From Stereum hirsutum FP-91666 SS1 (lineage: Eukaryota; Basidiomycota; Agaricomycetes; Russulales; Stereaceae), in NCBI RefSeq assembly GCF_000264905.1, contig NW_006763145.1:285654-349653 (forward strand): a stretch of 64,000 bases of DNA, written 5' to 3'. A program made the position numbers and the translations under genes. Shown here one piece after another: positions 9,617 to 22,185 of the stretch. Below the pieces are notes generated by a model. The model saw only the letters and a list, made by a program, of their open reading frames with translations, was not told the DNA's origin and did no database searches. Numbering within the stretch: the stretch's first letter is position 1; every line of letters begins with the position of its first letter.

Positions 9617-12341
9617 CCCGTGCAAGTGGTTCGTTGAAGATCTAGACGTCGAAGAACTCCATGGATCCAAGGGAAGTTATCAGTACTCAGGGCATATATG
9701 TAGCGATGGTCATCGTCGCTCCACCGGGGGATGCAAAAGTTGACATCGATACAGATACGCCCGAGTGGGATGGGAACACGAAAACGCGAGCTTGCGTCTA
9801 TTGGTTCCACATGCTTCTGCAACCGATGTGTATGTGCGGGACGCGCTTTTCTTCTTTCCATGACTGGACGAATATAGATGCTTTTCTCTCTGGACGTGAT
9901 GTTCCTGGAACCTAATATGCCTATGTTCGGCCTTAATAGTGCTTGTTGCATCCTGCACCCTGAGTAGGGTGGGGTTCTTGAAACGCATAGTCTAACATCC
10001 CCGCATCGTCATCGTCCGCGAACCGTACGCGTCCAAACCATAAAACTTCTTCTGATTATTATAGCAGCCCTTGTACGTCAACTCACAGGTGGCTCCGAAT
10101 CACATACGTGAACCTTTTTCCAATCCTTTTATGAGACCGTTTTCCCAACCAGGCCAAACAGCTGTCGCCGCTACAGCGACAGAGCAAGTCGACGCAGGCG
10201 CTTCGTTTGCTTCACGCATGGTCAATGGCCTGTCCCTCCAAGAAACATATTCCAAACACATTTTTGACCACTGAGATGCGTATACATCAAGCACAGTGTA
10301 CTGCATATGCCCCATTTTTCCGGTTTTTCTTACAGGAGGCGCCGTGAAGGCGGCCATCAGGAGCATCTGGCAGTGGGAGGCGCTGTTAGGCTCGCTCCAA
10401 ACAGAGCTCTGGAAATCTCGACAGATCCAGCAGCGCAACGGCTGTCGCACTCGACAGCGAAAACACTGTATTGGTATAAGCCTCGTTCAGAGTTGGGGGC
10501 GAAAGAGTGTTCAAACACTCTTTCGACGGTCGTTGAACGGGTTCTCGACCCTTGGCGTCAAAATACTCTGATGGCCAAGAGAGAGTATTCGTTCGGCAAC
10601 TCTCTCGTTTGGCTCACGAAGGAGTGTTTCGACCGCCAAGACTCGGATACGTTCAACGACCGTCGGAAGTGTTTAAAGACTCTTTCGCCCCCAACTCTGA
10701 AGGAGGCTTGTGGCTCGCTTTCCTTATGCGGGGTGCGAAACACCTAGTTTACTGGTTCATGAAGCCATCCACGAGAAAACTACCCTCCAGCGCTTGTGCG
10801 TGTCCAGACATGGATACGCGCTTTTGATTTGCACTTCCATCCCTCGTCGCTTCCTTTTCCGTGCTGTATTTTCTCGTGTACACGTTCAAGCCAGCGCCAG
10901 CTGTCGCCCCATGCGAACCGGGACAAGGGACAATGTGTGTGTTGATATCCGTACCCAAGTACAGTGATCTACTGGTAGTCGTGAGTCACCACGGCTTGAT
11001 AAACCACCTTCTGTTTTGCAGTCTCGATGATTCAAGAGCATTACGGCACCGTGCCTCAAACTTCGAACCGGGAGCACTCCAGGTAAGTGGTTCCAAATGC
11101 CAAGGGCCTCGAACGGCAGTGGTGTCCTCGGTGGGAATTGTTGCCAACTAGATGAGCACCAAGCACTTGATGCGTGCTTTCCATAAGTAATCTTTTGCCT
11201 ACACGTTGCAAAATGGAACGGCTAGATTGGTGAGCCAAACACCTTCCTTCGGAGTATGAACTTCATGAACCGTACCCTGACCAGCAATCCACGGCCGGTA
11301 AGCCGTACTCTTCTTGCTCTCAGCTAGCTCTGAGCCACTGCTCGCAGCTGGAATCATGCGTGCAGCGTGTTTCGAACACCCAAACCCCAAACGCGTCTAA
11401 CGGAATGACCTGTGGCTTTTCGCGACCTATTCTTGTCGGTGACCATGACCTTCTCTGCTTCTTGGGTTGCTCCCAAATACGACACAGACGGGCGCCGATG
11501 TCTAACGCCACCATAGGATCGTGTCCATGGTGTATCTCAATTTAGTCGTGGCAACCCGCATATGCTCGACTTCCTCTCATCGTGCAGACATCAAAGGTCG
11601 AGTTTCATGTACATTAAAAGCATCCTTGGACAATGGAAACACATCGTTCACGTTCACAGTTACCGGATCTACCACGTTCCTGACTGCATGCAAGACAGCA
11701 CCAGCGACCATTCCATTGAAGAGACCAGATCGAGACGGTCACTTCTCTACTTTTGGGGTGTTTTTGGGAAACACTCGCCGGAATTGAGGCTTGGACAGCT
11801 CGTATCAGGTTCTGAAAACCTAGAGAGCCGGTAAGACCTGTGTTTCAGCCTCGGCGGCAATCTGCAGCATATCAATGCTTGCGATTCTCGTGCGACCTAC
11901 AGAACTTGAGAAGGGCAGAGGAAAAAAAGCCCCTCTCTGCCATGTTCCAATCGCGGAAGTCTCTTTCCTCCGCGAAACTGTTTTCGTGGGGATATGCTCC
12001 TCATGACTTTCCTTGCTTGAAATTTTTGGAAGAGATCACACCAGTAAGTAAGTTGTCCGGAGTTTATGTCACCGGCCTTTTCGGCACTGTTCGAGAGGTC
12101 GACTAGTTAGGACTAGGTAGCGTACGACTCGATATACTCACTAAGAAGTGTTCCCTAGGATAATGCGCGTCAACTCTACCCTCATCAATCCCTCAAGGGT
12201 AAATTTCCACCATCTTCAGGCGGACCGCCGCCCCCAACCTCTTATATCCTTACGAACATGAACATCTGATGATACCCACGGTTGACTTACTACTTCTCCC
12301 CACCGACGTTCAGACCTCTCGAACTAGCAAAACTGTCATCG
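9617..12341. other. 2.7-kb gene-free stretch
   Basis: Apart from the foldback element listed separately, I find no exon chain here. Around 11.0-11.8 kb some minus-strand frames (for example MVAGAVLHAVRNVVDP) have protein-like composition but are cut by stops without good splice sites. This would fit a decayed gene or transposon remnant. Confidence 0.4.
10478..10709. repeat. Foldback (long inverted-repeat) element, 232 bp
   Basis: The left arm begins AAGCCTCGTTCAGAGTTGGG and the reverse complement of the right end begins AAGCCTCCTTCAGAGTTGGG. The match continues with few mismatches through the GACGGTCGTTGAAC block and more weakly to the centre near 10590. The transcript would form a hairpin of about 110 bp. 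A second perfect 12-bp inverted repeat (CGAAAGAGTGTT at 10500-10511 and its complement at 10514-10525) is nested in the left arm. No protein is encoded. A MITE/foldback transposon or a source of small RNA are the main options. Confidence 0.75.
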
Positions 12342-14786
12342 ATGCAGAGAGTGAAAAGGATCCTGGATTTTTGGACATGTAAGTGCCTTTCTCGTCAATC
12401 TTGATAAATTTAATCACCCGTTGGTGATGTTCATTCTTATTGACGTGCGTATTGGGCAGTATGCATATGTCCAGGGGGACTCAGAGTACTTGCAGCTCTC
12501 AAGAATGCTTGGGGACGTTTGTCACAATGGTATACCGGTGCCAAAGGACTTCCCGGTCCCATGAGAAGGAATCGAGGGTCGGATTCAGGCTCAGATTCAG
12601 GCTCGAATGCAGTGCCAATTGACATGTCAGTTTTCTTTCACTCCAGTCTATACCCTGCTGTTAAAATTGCCATTCCAGAGACCCAGCCGCATTTCACGCG
12701 CTACTCATTGGAATTAACAAGTACCAGCACCTAAACCCTTGGAAAAACCTGAACTATTCTATCGCCGACGTCGAGGCAGTCTACACCTTCCTCACCGAAG
12801 ACCTTAAGGTGCCGCCCTCTAATATAAAGCGCCTGACGGCCAGTGACGCCACAAGAGCCGCCATTCTCCACGAACTCGAAGCTCTCGCTTTGAATCAATC
12901 CATCAAACACGACGATCCGATCCTCATTTATTATGCCGGCCACGGATCCAGGGGTCCTCCTCCGGCGGAGTGGAACGTCCACGATGCGAAAATCGAATAC
13001 ATCGTCCCTTACGATTGCTCAAAGGACACGCCGGCAATACCGGATAGGACGATCGCTGCGTGTTTGGACGGCATCGCTAAATTGAAAGGAAATAACATTG
13101 TCTGTCACTTCCTTTCACCTTGCGGCTCTGCACTGACTCGCTGGGGAACTTACGAACATTGTTTGGAACTAATAGACCGTCATCCTCGACTGCTGCAATT
13201 CCGGCTCCGGCACTCGCGGTTCAAGTGACGGCCGGCGCATCCGCTACGTTGATCTTCCTACCGATTCTATCCCTCTGACGCTCGACAAGAAGATCTGGGG
13301 TCCTGGAGCGGTCGCCACTGGCAGTCTGTCTCGAGGCTCAACTTATGCACCGGGTTTTTGCCAGACAGGTCTCGCATCCCATGTCCTTCTCGCAGCGTGC
13401 GGCTCGCGCCATATTGCGTCGGATGGGGTCTTCACGCGTGAATTAATCAGTGCGCTCAGTGCGCTCAGGCAGAAGATGGGACACCGGATCTCATACACGA
13501 TGTTGATGAGTGCGATACCGAAATTGTCGAAATCGTATATTTTCTCTGCTTCCAGTGTATCATTTACCAAACCTGACTATTCTACTCTTGAACGTCTAGT
13601 CAAAGTCCCCAGTGCGAAGGCATCCACAAGAACCGTTATCTATTCACCACGACAGCGACACCACCTCGTGAAGCTCGTCTGTATGGAAATCTATACTCGG
13701 TGGTGTTCAACATCATGCCGAACAGACGTATCGTGGTCGGCTCACGCGGAAGCGTTCGATTCGAGGCAGAAAAACGTGACATTAGCATACAAATCAACGA
13801 AGGAATAGACGATGTAACAGAGAAGTTACTCGTGAGTCTACCCGATCGTCAATATATTGTCGAAGAAGATTCAGCACAATCCTCGACACCTCGCAACGAT
13901 CCCGATCTAGTTGTCTCTCTCAGCGACTCCGACTATACATTCGACTCTATTTCTGAAGCCCACTCCAACTTCGGCTTCAAACGGCTTCCACACACCATCC
14001 CGCACAACGAGTCCGGTCGTCTCAAATACGTTTTCTCCGCAGCCTCGAGTTTCTATTTTCACCTCTACCAGAAACCCCAGCGCAGGGACACCGTGGCCAA
14101 CATATCGACAAAAGTTGTTCAGGTTGAATTCACGGAACTCAAAGTAATGGCCACAGATAAGGAGCAGGCAACGGAATTCAGACCGTCTAGTGGGAATATG
14201 GTCATGGATGGATGGATGGATGGATGGAAGGTGTATGATGGTAATATGATCAAGCTAAAGGTAGATGGCGAGCACGACAGCAAGATTTATGGGATAAAGA
14301 TTAAAAACGTATCTGGCTCGGATTTATATCCTGCGCTTTTCTACTTCGACAATAGTGATTTCAGTATTCGTAAGTCTTCCTCTCTGTCACCATTTCATGT
14401 GCTGACTTCGCCAAAACATAGAGAGCTACTTTCTTCCACCTTCATCCACTCAAGACGGCAAGCCCGATCCACCTCTTCGAGCTGGAGAGTCGCTCAATAT
14501 TGGCTACGGATCAGGTGGTACGCCTCCGTTCCAATACTCACTTCGTAAAGGGCAGGATATAGACCTGGGATTCCTGAAGTTATTTCTTACAAGTGATTAC
14601 GTGGATCTATCGAGTATTGTGCAAGACTCTCCGTTTCCGCCGTCGAAGAATAGAGACCGCGGGGCAGAGGAAGAGGACGATGATGTAGACGATAATGCAG
14701 CGGGAGAGATATCGCCACTCATCCTATGGCATGAACTTACAATTCCCATTGTACAGACTTTAGAATCAGCGTCTTCATTTACATAG
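12342..14786 (+). CDS. Caspase-domain (peptidase C14) protein, plus-strand copy
   Basis: 705 aa from exons 12342-12378, 12460-12625, 12679-13099, 13176-13534, 13600-14369 and 14422-14786, all in phase. After an N-terminal lead of about 68 aa the caspase p20-like domain begins at AAFHALLIGINKY. It contains the catalytic His in ILIYYAGHGS (around residue 160) and the catalytic Cys in VILDCCNSGSGT. The family normally has DxCHSG; here the residue after the Cys pair is Asn, not His. The domain ends with LLAACGSR and FTRELISAL. A C-terminal region of about 370 aa follows (PALFYFDNSDFSI, then FLKLFLTSDYVDLSS). I know this tail only from other basidiomycete caspase-domain proteins and it may be a regulatory or sensor module. 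A self-processing cysteine protease in programmed cell death or stress is inferred from the family. The start codon is the first ATG in frame. Confidence 0.85.
14204..14227 (+). repeat. (ATGG)6 microsatellite in coding sequence
   Basis: Six ATGG units inside the plus-strand caspase gene encode MDGWMDGW. The minus-strand paralogue has no such run at the equivalent place. The unit is 4 bp, so a single-unit slip would shift the frame and truncate the C-terminal region. Confidence 0.85.
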
Positions 14787-15138
14787 TTCGTAGGACGTAA
14801 ATGTATTTACATCTCGGTGCCCATCTCGCAACTCAGGATTGAAAGAGACCACAATTTTCTTTTACGACGTCAACCCTTTCTCATCGCCTTCTTTGCTCAC
14901 TACATCTGGCGTATGACCGCGTTTGGACCATCGGTCCATACCTTCCGAGGGGCACGGTCGTGAGTGGACCTTTATTTCAAAGTTGGACTGGCATCGTTTA
15001 CTGTGATGAATCATTGATACCGATTGCAGTATCCTTGAGATCGGGTAACATACACGATAAAACTGGCACAATCTAAGTTTTGCGTGTCAAAATGGTTGCT
15101 CCATCACAGGAGAAATGTGTTAGGCGTTACCATTCAAA

Positions 15139-17188
15139 CTACATTGGTGAAGATACGCGCTTCTGTACGACAGGAATCGTGACTTGATCCCAGGCCGACG
15201 ACAGCGGCATCTGAGCCACTGTCTTATTCTCTATAATACTTTGCACATCTCGACCACCACCACCACCACCACGCTGCACCAGAAATGGTGACTCTTGCGC
15301 AATACTCGAAAGATCGACGTACGCTCTCGTAAGAAACAACTTCAAGAATCCCAGGTCCATCTTCTGCCCTTCACGAAGGAAGTATTGGAACGGAGGTACA
15401 CCACCTGATCCGTAACCAATGTTGAGCGACTCCCCAGCTCGAAGAGGTGGATCGGGTTTGCCACCCTGAGTGGATGAAGGTGGAAGAAAGTAGCTCTCTG
15501 TTTGGTGAAGGACATCAGCGCATGAGTTGATGACAGAGAGGAAGACTCACGAATACTGAAATCACTATTGTCGAAGTAGAAAAGCGCAGGATATAAATCC
15601 GAGGTAGAGTTGTTTGTAATTCTTATCCCATATTGCTTCTCGATCGTGCTGCATATGTCGAGGTACACTTCATTGTCCTCGTTAATGAGGTTCTTGCTCG
15701 ACGGTCTGAAATTCTGCACCGCCAGATCCTCGTCTGCGGCAATTTCTTCGAGTTCCGTGAATTCGAGAACGACATCCCTCGAGATAACACTGCGCTGGGG
15801 TTGGCGGCGGAGGTGGAAATAGAAATTGGTAGCTACGGATAGCACGAAGTTGAGATGATCAGAATTGTGTGCGACGGTGCATGGAAGCCGTTTGAAGCCG
15901 AGCTTGGAATGAGTTTCGGAAATAGCGTCGAATGTAATGTCGTGGCCGCCAAGAGAAACGAGTAGATCGTTCGAAATTGTTGAAGCCGGCGCTGGATCTT
16001 GTTCAACAGTACATTGATTGTCACGATCCAGGGCCTCTCTAAACTTCTCTGCCTCCTCATTCAAGCCCTCGCCAAACTCTAGACCAAATTGTTGCCCGGT
16101 CTCCTTCCGACTGGCATCCCCGCGTAAACGTCCGCGTCCCATAGAAACACGGCGGTTTGGCGCAGTGATAGCCACCGAGAAGGTATTACTGCGAACGGCG
16201 GCGAGAAGAGAGACTGGAGCTACTATAGTCGTGAATATTTGACGGCTCTGATTTATGCCTTCACATTGGGGATGTTGACTGTACAGCGAGAAGTAAGACA
16301 TTCATCTGCGACGATGACAGAGAAAGAGATGTTTTACTTAGAAATTTCTGGGATGACCATCATTAACTCCTTGTATGTGACCCCGTTCCTCCAGTTCTCC
16401 TGGAGTGCCTTGATCAATGCACGCGTGAAGACTCCCCTCTCGTCTTCTGCCGCAGATTCACGCGAGCCGCATGCTGCGAGAAGGATATGGGAACCGAGAC
16501 CTGTCTGGCGAAACCCAGGTGCAAGAGTCGAGCCTCGGGCAAGCTTGCCAGGGGCGGCCGCTTCAGGACCGCAGATCTCCTTGTCGAGCGTCGGAGAGAT
16601 AGTATCGATAGGAAGATCAACGTAGCGTATGCGCTGGACGCCACTTGAGTCGCGAGTGCCGGAGCCGGAATGGCAGCAGTCGAGGATGACGGTCTGTTGG
16701 TTCCAAACAAGGTTTCGTGAGTTCCCCAGCGAATCAGTGCAGAGCCGCAAGGTGAAAAGAAGTGACAGACAATGTTATCTCCTTTCGACTTAGCGATGTT
16801 ATCCAAACACGCAGCGATCGTCCTATCCGGTATTGCCGGCGTGGCCTTTGAGCAATCGTAAGGGACGATGTATTCAATTTTCGCATCATCGACGTTCCAC
16901 TCCGCTGGGGGAGGACCCGAGGATCCATGGCCGGCATAATAGATGAGTATCGGACTGTCGGGTTTGATGGATGGATTTGAAGCGAGAGCTTTGAGTTCGC
17001 GAAGAATGGCGGCTCTTGTGGCGTCACTGGCGGTTAGGCGCTTTATGTTCGAGGGCGGCACCCCAAGGTCTTCGGTGAGGAAGGTGTAGACTGCGTGGAC
17101 GTCGATGATAGCGCCTTGTAGTGTAACATGTTTAAGGCTCGGGTACGCGTTGATCCCGATGAGTAGAGCGTGGAATGCGGCAGGGTCT
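15139..17188 (-). CDS. Caspase-domain (peptidase C14) protein, minus-strand copy; 5' exon(s) unresolved
   Basis: Paralogue of the gene at 12.3-14.8 kb, with the same exon plan: 17188-16771, 16693-16338, 16278-15551 and 15497-15139 match the last four exons of the plus copy in phase and nearly in length. The caspase core keeps ILIYYAGHGS (His) and VILDCCHSGSGT (Cys), so unlike its partner it has the standard CHSG motif. The C-terminal module includes PALFYFDNSDFSI and FLKLFLTRAYVDLSS. A run of six glycines lies near the C-terminus. The phase requires upstream coding exon(s), as in the plus copy. I could not pick the true first exon between 17.2 and 17.5 kb, so the 5' end given is partial. It probably encodes an active cysteine protease, by family. 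Confidence 0.8.
15253..15271 (-). repeat. Poly-glycine (GGT/CAC) triplet run
   Basis: A CCA-type triplet run encodes six glycines on the minus strand near the end of the caspase paralogue. It is absent from the plus-strand copy. Each paralogue therefore acquired its own simple repeat after duplication. Confidence 0.8.
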
Positions 17189-18188
17189 CTGAAATGGTAA
17201 CATCAATAAGAAGGAGCGCAGTTGGACTACTGTGTTTCTTCGACCAAGTGTTAGCCCAATTAGGAGACTCTAATGGTTTGGGTTGGCCGACAAGCTTCGA
17301 TTCCTAATCGAAGCTCATCGGTCCCTGATTTGCCAGACAGTGATGCGAGGCGAGCAATTGGTCGAAAAAGTACGATAAAACTGACATAGTTGGGGTCATT
17401 CCTCGCAGTCTCTGTCGTCGAGGTAAGTGAGGTCCTTCAGCACGGAGTGGCAAAAGTGAGCCCAATGTTGCAAAGGCGCGATTAATTATTGCAGGTAGAT
17501 TGAGGCCTTAAATGATACGTAATTCACTGTGAATAATAGTGGACGGTGAAGAGTGGCACGATAAGCAGAGCGTATGCTTACGTTGGTGCAAACATGACTG
17601 TAGCATTACTGACAACCACAGCGATAGAGAGATGACAGTGCTGAACATATACCATATAATTCTTGTGTCGGGCGGATCCTGCACCGCGAGCTCTTGTTCC
17701 TGTTGTAGAGAGCTTGTGATTGGCTGCCTATGGTGTCTTCGATCCAGTATGCGGTGTTTTCGTTCACTTGATAACGTTCCGACTAGGTACATTACCCGGG
17801 CATAGCGTCGAAACAGTTCAGCAATACACAACTGACAGTTACAACTGTCAGCACATACCTCTCTGCGAAAAGCCCGTTGATTGCATATCTATGGACAGGC
17901 TGCCACTTGAAAGCTCACGACGGATGCCGGATGGGGTGCATACAGCCTAGCAATAGTTTTGAGCACAGAGATCCGTCGACACATAACCGGTATGACCTAC
18001 ATCATCGAACAGTTCGAAATCTTTGTCGTGTACAATGGCTATGGAAGCATCGGACTTCTACTTGGAATTCAGCAAGGATAGAACTGACAGCACGACGAAA
18101 GGAAAGATGTACCTCGAGAATATAATCCAACAACGAGACAACCAGCGGTTTGTACTGGGATTAACACTGAGAGTGAATTGAAGCGGGA
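17189..18188. other. Intergenic; upstream part of the minus caspase gene
   Basis: This should include the unresolved first exon(s) and promoter of the caspase paralogue near 17.2-17.5 kb. From 17.5 to 18.2 kb I see no convincing exon; open frames are short and overlap on both strands. Confidence 0.4.
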
Positions 18189-19295
18189 TCAACTATAAAA
18201 TCTAATACGCACACCACTATTTTTCGCAATCGGGCTGACTTCGAACACGTCTTCTTCGTTTTGCGTTTCGTTTATTGAAGGAATGGCAGCGTCACTATTG
18301 CCATCTCGTTCTTCGGGTAGGTCGGAAGGCCCAGCCATTGCGCGAATCTTCTTGACGGTTCGAAACACTCTGCGTTTCACACGATACCCTCTAAGGAATA
18401 TACATTGGTCTCGCGTCGAAGACTCCGTCTGCCCATCCCCACTACTGGATGTCGTCTCGTGATTTTCCATCAAAGTCCTATCCTGGGAAAGAGGTGAGAG
18501 CGTCGCTTCGATAGAAGTTAGAAGACCTGGTCGTGGGCCCCAGTTATGCTCCGCATTGCACTCGTTCTTCCAAGAGACGTGCATCCCTGCACCGCCCGCT
18601 CCGATAGCAGTGTTCACCTGGAGCTCTATTGCCGCGTCAGCCTCATTGTGCATGAATGCAGCAACAGCCCAGGATGAAGCCAGATCGTAACCCGTCACAA
18701 GAATAAGATCCTCCATTTCGAGCTCGAGCCCTGAACCTGGCCCGTTTGCGAAAGCAAGCCAGCTCTCGCAGTTTTTTAGGATATACGTCTTGTAATCTAG
18801 TAGGGAATGGGCGTCTGTGCGAATTGCTTCTTTAGGGATCACTTGAACGGCGCCTTGCGTCTTATGGCAGCTGAATGAGGCTTGTCCTGTCAGAGGAGCG
18901 AGGCTTGAAGTCCCCAAACTTGAGTATGATGCTGTGAAAGGACCGTAGAGAACTCACCCCAGTGGGAGTTTGACATCCATACCCCCGACGCGAACCGTCC
19001 GAGAGAACCGTATTCCTTTGTCTAGCCAGTCCGTACGTATGTATCGCGGCTTCGGTATGTGTTCAAAATCTTCTGGGAAGTAACGAGACTGCAGTGGATC
19101 GTCGGAGGGGAGATGGACGTTGAATAAAGGGGTGAAGCCGCCGTCACGGACGAATCCTACGTCTCCGAGAGATACTGGCAATCGTTGATGGTAATAACGA
19201 CCTTGCACCTCTCTAGGTACAGGATCTGGTCTCCAGAGAGCGTAGCCCCACTTCCGGCAAGCGAGCTCGTCGGAGTAGACTTCGTGACAAGCCAT
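18189..19295 (-). CDS. Uncharacterised basidiomycete protein of the MACHEV family
   Basis: 355 aa from exons 19295-18958 and 18918-18189, joined in phase by a short intron. The protein begins MACHEVYSDELACRKWGYA. It contains VSLGDVGFVRDGGFTPLFN, a segment with DPLQSRYFPEDFEHI, and later MEDLILVTGYDLASSWAVAA. I recall a family of basidiomycete hypothetical proteins with this same start, a GDVGY-like motif and a D(L/K)(A/T)SSWAVAAF motif. They are often present in many copies and lie near NACHT, caspase or kinase genes. There is no signal peptide or transmembrane segment, so the protein is probably cytosolic. Biochemical function is unknown. Its closeness to a caspase-domain gene may be chance. 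Confidence 0.75.
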
Positions 19296-22185
19296 AATCT
19301 CAATGTACAGTGCTGGACGTGTGGAAGAAGTGTGGATGCTGGAAGCTGCCCTACAGCTGTGTGCATGCTGGACGCTGCACGTACTTGTGCGGATGTATAA
19401 GGCGCCCACAGCAGTGTGGGAATTCGGCCACGCTGCGTTTCTCATGAGATACAAGTAGGTTACCTTTCGTATTCGTTGTGTGTATGATCGTATATACAAC
19501 GGTGCTGATATAAACGGGCTGCGCAATATGATGCCCACTATCATTAGCAACATAATGGGATAGTGGTCCAAGCCCAGTCGCAAAGACGTTAAGGCCCAGA
19601 GAAATGAGGCGAGGAAACTGGCAAAGGGTAATTCCACAAGGGAAGCAACGTGAATCAGAAGCAGTATCATGTTCAACGCTCAGGTCCCATGCGGCAACCC
19701 CAGCCACTGGTCAAACGATAGTATTCTTGTAGCAGGCATTCATGCACTGCACCGGAAGGGGGAGTATTTTCTCCATACCAAAAAGACCGAGTATGCGGTG
19801 ATACGCACAGGGGTGAGCGGTGCGCCCACTAGAATTTCTATTAGATTGAGAAACCGATCGCTGGGCTAGGGGATATCGCTTCATGTTGGCCAGAAGACCT
19901 CAGAGTCTCGTTAGAGATAATACGCACAGGAACGGACTCGAGGAGTGCAGCTTTGACAATAGAGTGTACATGATAAAGGACGAAAAACAGCGAGAAAAAC
20001 GCCGATTTCCGGTCGTCGACGGCATTACCCGAAAGCTGGGTGGCGTCACGTCCTGCTCGCCACACACACACTCGTACTTCTCCTTCCTCGGCGTTCACAG
20101 ACCAAAGCCCTCCGGGCATTGCCTGATACTATCCAGCGCAGTATGGTGCTCCGTTCTATGAGCATACTCAGACTGGTGTGCTGGAAGTGAGCATGGAGTA
20201 CAAAACAAGGGCTGCTAAGTAGTAGCCATTCCCCGAGCCTTCAACTGCAGTGTGCCTGTTCTCGAAACAACATTACCTTTTCTCTATCTGGCAAAAATGT
20301 TGACACCCTATGTTTTATTCTCTGTTGCATCAGCTGCCAGCACCTTGCAAAGTTCCGATGATCTGAAAGGAATAGGTACTTCTTTCAGAGGATATATGGC
20401 CAGGACTTCCAGTGTTCTCGTAAGCGTAGATGGGCAGAACTCAATCCAGTGGGGGAATCAAGCTTGTGCAAGTACCGGTGGCATGACCCATGAGTAGATG
20501 ACTGACTCGAAGGCGATATATGGCTGTTCGAATGGTGACTTGAGTAATATGGCCACTGATTCAGAACCCGCGACTGAAGTTAGTACATGGCAGCGCCCGT
20601 TTTTGTGTCAGTCACTTCGCTCGGGCAGAAACGAATAGAAGCAGGGTTCTGTTCATTCTGCACGCTCAAAATCCTCCAGGAAAAATTAAGCGTGCATTCT
20701 GTACCGACAGAATGCGCTGTGATATTGTCTGATGAGCCCGGTACACAAGAACACTGTGATTAAAAGCCGTGAATGATAGCTGGCTCATCCCCTACTCTAT
20801 TGTCGAGTTCCACAGTATTTACCAACTCCCTCTCGTACTGTAGATAGTTGACTAGTACCGATACGTTCAGCGCCCCTGGCTTTCGCCGGCGCTATACAAA
20901 TACAATTGATTTTAAAAAAAAATGATAGCTGGCCATGGTGTGTATCACATGCTATGGCTCATGCAAGCTCTCGCAGACTTTGCGCATTTCGACGAAGGGC
21001 CTACATCTCTATCTAACTTACTCAGACTCTGTAATAAACACTCACCACTATTCACCTATGGGCAGCCATTATATACAGAAGCAGCCTATTTTCTTTCGTT
21101 CGTCAGCATCAAACTACTGAAGCTCGGTGTTGTTGCTCAAATGCAGAGATGCAGAGAGGTATCATATACTATAAAGATGATTGAATAGAATGTATTGAAG
21201 TCAAATGCGCAGCGGAGTGCAGCGCGGAGGGGTAAAGCGGACCACAATTGTCACCACATTTCCAAGCCAAGTATGCACAGCACATGCAGTCCGCCAAGAA
21301 CTAGACACAGATACGAGGGAGCTCGAGAAAACTGCACTTGTGGTTTGAGGAGCGGGTTGTGGTGGCGAGAAGGAACACGTCGCTGAGCCGACTTCCGGGA
21401 TATCGACGTCATCGACAAGCCACGGTCACCGGCAAGGCCTCGACCCGAGAGCCAGGCCCGTGTGGCGTCGTTCTCACTGCTCGCCACACACCCATTCCTC
21501 CCCCTTCGTTTACAAAACCAATTCGACTTCAGACGCACGACGCGCGATGCACAATGCAGCGGCCATGACAATGATGACAATAAGAAAAACCAAATCGTTC
21601 ATATAAGTTTATGCAACTGAACCAGTAACCCGTAACTTGTGACAAGGATAAGGATTGTATGGATTGTATGATACGGATATAGGTATGTATGTATAGCGTG
21701 CGTGCGTTCGTGCGTTTGATGGGTTCGATGGGTGAGGGTGAGTGAGGTGAGTTAGTGAGGTGAGTACTAGAACAGAGGAATCAGGAATCAGGATGGACCA
21801 AGAGACGAAAAGACGAGAGATTATGCAAGGTTTTGAGGGATGAGGGATGAGGGATGACGGTGTGGGCGTGGATGTGGGTGACGGTGGATAAAGAGGGGAT
21901 GGTACGAAGTACAATGTAACAGACAAACCAAACCAGAACAGACCAGGCGAAACAGAACAAAAAAGGAAGAGAAGAATGCAAGACGAGAGAAGCGAGAACG
22001 AGAAGTTGAGAGGAGAGGAGAGGCGATTATGTGTGAGTACAGGAGCGCTCCGTAGACCATAGATGGGAGGAACGAGCGAATCGAATAGAGGTACACGATA
22101 TGACGACGCGGTGATTTAGGGCGGCGGAGGGTCCGAACCTGGAGTAATAGCCTGTGGGCTACTAGTCGCAGATAGTTTTACGCGT
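19296..22185. other. 2.9-kb stretch without a supported gene
   Basis: Only short frames lacking splice partners or family resemblance occur. An A8-9 run lies near 20.92 kb. From about 21.64 to 22.1 kb the plus strand is G/A rich with TATG, GTGC and GTGAG simple repeats; this is probably the 3' flank of the serine-rich gene. I see nothing else. Confidence 0.4.

Noticed and set aside
13028..13228. Readthrough frame of the caspase gene ending at 13228 as a truncated protein
   Set aside because: The same position in the paralogue is a GTCTGT...AG intron, and splicing restores the active-site Cys.
20252..20497. Small secreted protein candidate near 20.3 kb
   Set aside because: The start resembles a signal peptide only weakly, and nothing else supports a gene.
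21609..22096. Ser/Pro-rich minus-strand frames after the orphan gene
   Set aside because: They come from TATG/GTGAG simple repeats and pyrimidine-rich 3' flank.
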